Origin: Selenomonadaceae bacterium
Lineage (GTDB): Bacteria > Bacillota > Negativicutes > Selenomonadales > Selenomonadaceae
Length of the DNA stretch: 6,612 nucleotides
Direction of reading: 5' to 3'
Assembly: GCA_017453765.1 (NCBI GenBank)
Contig: JAFTEG010000258.1
Location: forward strand, 1 to 6,612
The notes below the pieces were generated by a model that was not told the DNA's origin, made no database searches, and saw only the letters and a list, made by a program, of their open reading frames with translations. This document shows, piece by piece, positions 5,458 through 6,612 of this stretch. Position 1 is the stretch's first letter; the number at the start of each line of letters is the position of its first letter. Both the position numbers and the translations under genes were made by a program.

Positions 5458-5604
5458 TTATACTATGATATTCCTCACGAAATATCTTCCTGTTTCAACG
5501 CGTCCGCTTTTGCCGTAGCTACTCGCGTTTTTTTGACGCTCCACAGGCTTAAATTCCCTAGTAGCGATAGGTACACATCTGAGGTTTCTTCTTCGTGAAA
5601 TTTC
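5458..5604 (-). pseudogene. TnpB C-terminal remnant
   Basis: A 48-codon frame open between TGA (5605-5607) and TAA (5458-5460). It starts EISRRRNLR, contains REFKPVERQ and ends SGRVETGRYFVRNIIV. TnpB proteins often end in a PVE-type segment followed some 15-20 residues later by E-A/T-G, which is the pattern here. None of the RuvC or zinc-ribbon region of TnpB remains, so it cannot be a nuclease. I rely on recall of the family tail; a profile search would settle it. Confidence 0.5.
5467..5486 (-). repeat. Right-end hairpin of the IS605-type insert
   Basis: GATATTTC and GGAATATC form an 8-bp stem (one G-U pair in RNA) closed by the GNRA tetraloop GTGA. It follows GAAACAGGAA, as in many IS605-family right ends, and lies about 42 nt from the inferred insertion edge. 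Confidence 0.65.
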
Positions 5605-5662
5605 TCAGAGTTTATAATTTGTTAAGTTAAGCGGCGTTTAAATCTCTATCATATTCTGTTAT

Positions 5663-5685
5663 AAATCTATACTTCAGTATAATTT
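5663..5685 (-). repeat. Left-end hairpin of the IS605-type insert
   Basis: AAATTATACT pairs with AGTATAGATTT around a GA turn, with one bulged G, giving 6 + 4 base pairs. A subterminal imperfect hairpin with an unpaired base is the recognition structure of Y1 (TnpA-type) transposases. It lies about 48 nt from the inferred insertion edge. Confidence 0.6.
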
Positions 5686-5730
5686 TATGCAACTTTGTCT
5701 AAATTTTTATTAACAGTTTTGTTGCCCATA

Positions 5731-6612
5731 TCAGCTGTTATACCTCGTTATTGCTTGATACTGTTTCATTTCGTCGCTTGTATCAAGCAACTTCTTGAAT
5801 GCCGCGTTTATGTCTTGTATTGCCATTTCTTTAGCTTTATCGCTGATGTGTGATATTACCGTCCATTTAACCTTCTGCGCTTTACGTTTCTTTTGTACTT
5901 TCAGTTTGAATCCTAGAAGTTCCGAATACTTATTGTGCAGATTTATTATCTTCGACTTCTCCTGACTTATTTCAAGGTGCAACCTCTCCTTAAGCCATTT
6001 TGTCACTGCGAGGTATACTTTGTTTGCGTCTCTTGCATTTCTGCAGAATATTTTGAAGTCTTCCGCATATCTCACAATGAATATATTCTTAAGCTTACTT
6101 GTTTCACGTAAACGCTTGTACTGGCTTGAATTATCTTTAACGCCGTTCTTTCTGTAGTAGGTTTTATATGGATTATGCATTGGGAAGTTTTCCCATTGCG
6201 AACTTATCCATTGGTCTAACTCGTTCAATACTACATTTGCAAGCAGTGGTGACAATATTCCGCCTTGTGGTGTCCCTTTCGTCGGTATTTCAATTTCACC
6301 GTTTGGAAGTTTTATTGGTGCTTTTAGCATTGTTCGTATTATGCTTAACAATTTCTTGTCTCTGATTCCTATACTCCACAGTTGCTTTATCAGCTTACTA
6401 TGCCATACGTTATCAAAGAATCTTTTAATATCTACGTCCACTACATAGTGCATATTTGCATTTTGCATTAGTTGCATACATCTTGCTATTGCATTTTCAG
6501 CACTTCTGTCTGGTCTGAATCCGTATGAGTGGTAGTAGAATTTTGCTTCGCATATCGGTTCAAGCACCTGTTTCACACATTGCTGAATTACTCTATCTAC
6601 TATCGTTGGTAT
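5731..6612 (-). pseudogene. Intron-encoded reverse transcriptase, N-terminal fragment (runs off right edge)
   Basis: The frame is open at the window edge (IPTIVDRVIQQC precedes the first GTG at 6576), so the true N-terminus is outside. RT palm and finger motifs run in order: YGFRPDRSAENA, the motif A aspartate in VDIKRFFDN, GTPQGGILSPLLANVVLNEL (RT4), the active-site motif C at 6058-6069, and LEISQEKSKI and LGFKLK (RT6/7). Motif C reads YAED where the family has YADD, replacing one catalytic aspartate by glutamate. The frame stops at TGA 5731-5733 immediately after RYNS, exactly where the insertion begins; the X and HNH parts follow in the same frame from 5424. Intact homologues make a single protein of about 600 residues acting as maturase and reverse transcriptase on the host intron. 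Confidence 0.92.

Larger units (their letters stand above)
5425..5604 (-). ncRNA. Possible omega RNA (reRNA) remnant
   Basis: In IS200/IS605 elements the 3' end of tnpB together with the right end is transcribed into the guide RNA of TnpB, with the guide taken from flanking DNA just past the right end. This block has the right composition and order: tnpB tail, GAAACAGGAAG, the GTGA-loop hairpin, then the junction at about 5425. The would-be guide is the intron ORF sequence TATCGTAGCGGACTGC. No promoter is identified, and no tnpB is present to use it. Inference only. Confidence 0.3.
5425..5733 (-). mobile_element. Non-autonomous IS200/IS605-type insertion inside the intron ORF
   Basis: A 309-nt block (103 codons, with at least eight in-frame stops) separates RYNS from YRSGLHNYY in the intron protein; removing it restores an unbroken frame. 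Boundaries are inferred from that protein alignment and may be off by a few bases (AGC flanks both sides, giving 315 nt if that is the junction). There is no clear terminal inverted repeat or target duplication. Instead each end has a subterminal hairpin (5663-5685 and 5467-5486), and the right portion holds the last codons of a tnpB-like frame. This matches palindrome-associated, transposase-less relatives of IS200/IS605. It carries no tnpA. Confidence 0.68.
4599..6612 (-). mobile_element. Group II intron (3' part; 5' end outside window)
   Basis: A retroelement intron inserted in nrdD in the sense orientation. In transcript order the window holds most of an intron-encoded protein (RT, X, HNH), a short domain IV tail (4682-4749), domain V (4648-4681) and domain VI ending at 4599 with the usual A-Y dinucleotide (AT). 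The 5' boundary, domains I-III and the protein N-terminus are outside. Such introns splice themselves with maturase help and home into DNA by target-primed reverse transcription. This copy's protein is interrupted by a 309-nt insertion and its RT motif is altered, so independent mobility is probably lost, while the ribozyme 3' domains look intact. Confidence 0.93.

Noticed and set aside
4601..5576. Twelve-base match TACCTATCGCTA shared by intron domain VI (4601-4612 region) and the IS605-type insert (5562-5573 region), suggesting common origin
   Set aside because: The match does not extend on either side, and a few 12-base matches are expected by chance in a window this long. In one place it is explained by domain VI pairing, in the other by a tnpB-like frame.
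5425..5733. Insert as an in-frame protein element (intein-like) because its length is a multiple of three
   Set aside because: At least eight stop codons interrupt the frame inside it, and no splicing-domain motifs are present.
5458..5733. Read-through or recoding joining the two halves of the intron protein
   Set aside because: There are several different stop codons (TGA and TAA) and the intervening residues have no resemblance to RT or X domains.

Overview
The window reads almost entirely on the minus strand. It looks like a chromosomal segment of a low-to-mid GC, anaerobic, Firmicutes-type bacterium. The pairing of an AMIN-domain amidase with a GerMN lipoprotein makes me favour a diderm Negativicutes relative (Selenomonas-like); this is inference. 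Evidence for an anaerobe is the C-terminal exon of nrdD, the oxygen-sensitive class III ribonucleotide reductase.

Right part (about 4519-6612): the last 25 codons of nrdD (4519-4598) form the 3' exon of a group II intron. The intron runs from 4599 past the right edge. Domain VI, domain V with a C-G-C triad, and an intron-encoded protein (reverse transcriptase, maturase/X domain, C-terminal HNH nuclease) are recognisable. The intron protein is broken: a 309-nt insert (about 5425-5733) splits it between the RT and X domains. The insert has one subterminal hairpin at each end and retains the last 48 codons of a tnpB-like frame, as expected of a non-autonomous IS200/IS605-type element. The RT active-site motif also reads YAED instead of YADD. 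The result is a nested arrangement: transposon remnant in intron, intron in nrdD.

Middle and left part (about 140-4450): after a strong terminator behind nrdD lies an AT-rich promoter region with a perfect 10-bp-arm palindrome. Then comes a co-directional gene run: a small two-helix membrane protein, a Cof-type HAD phosphatase (ATGA overlap), a striking GATCGATA/ATCGATC repeat field, a ComEC-like metallo-beta-lactamase-fold lipoprotein, a DUF3006 protein (28-nt overlap), an N-acetylmuramoyl-L-alanine amidase, and a GerMN lipoprotein. The run ends at a rho-independent terminator at 87-119. Beyond it are a heptanucleotide repeat and a ribosome binding site for a gene outside the window. The gene run is mainly envelope-directed: two lipoproteins and one secreted wall hydrolase.

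Most worth following up: the nrdD intron sits, by inference, two codons after the glycyl-radical glycine; its maturase is disrupted by the IS605-type remnant; and a 13-GATC repeat field lies directly in front of the metallo-hydrolase ribosome binding site.
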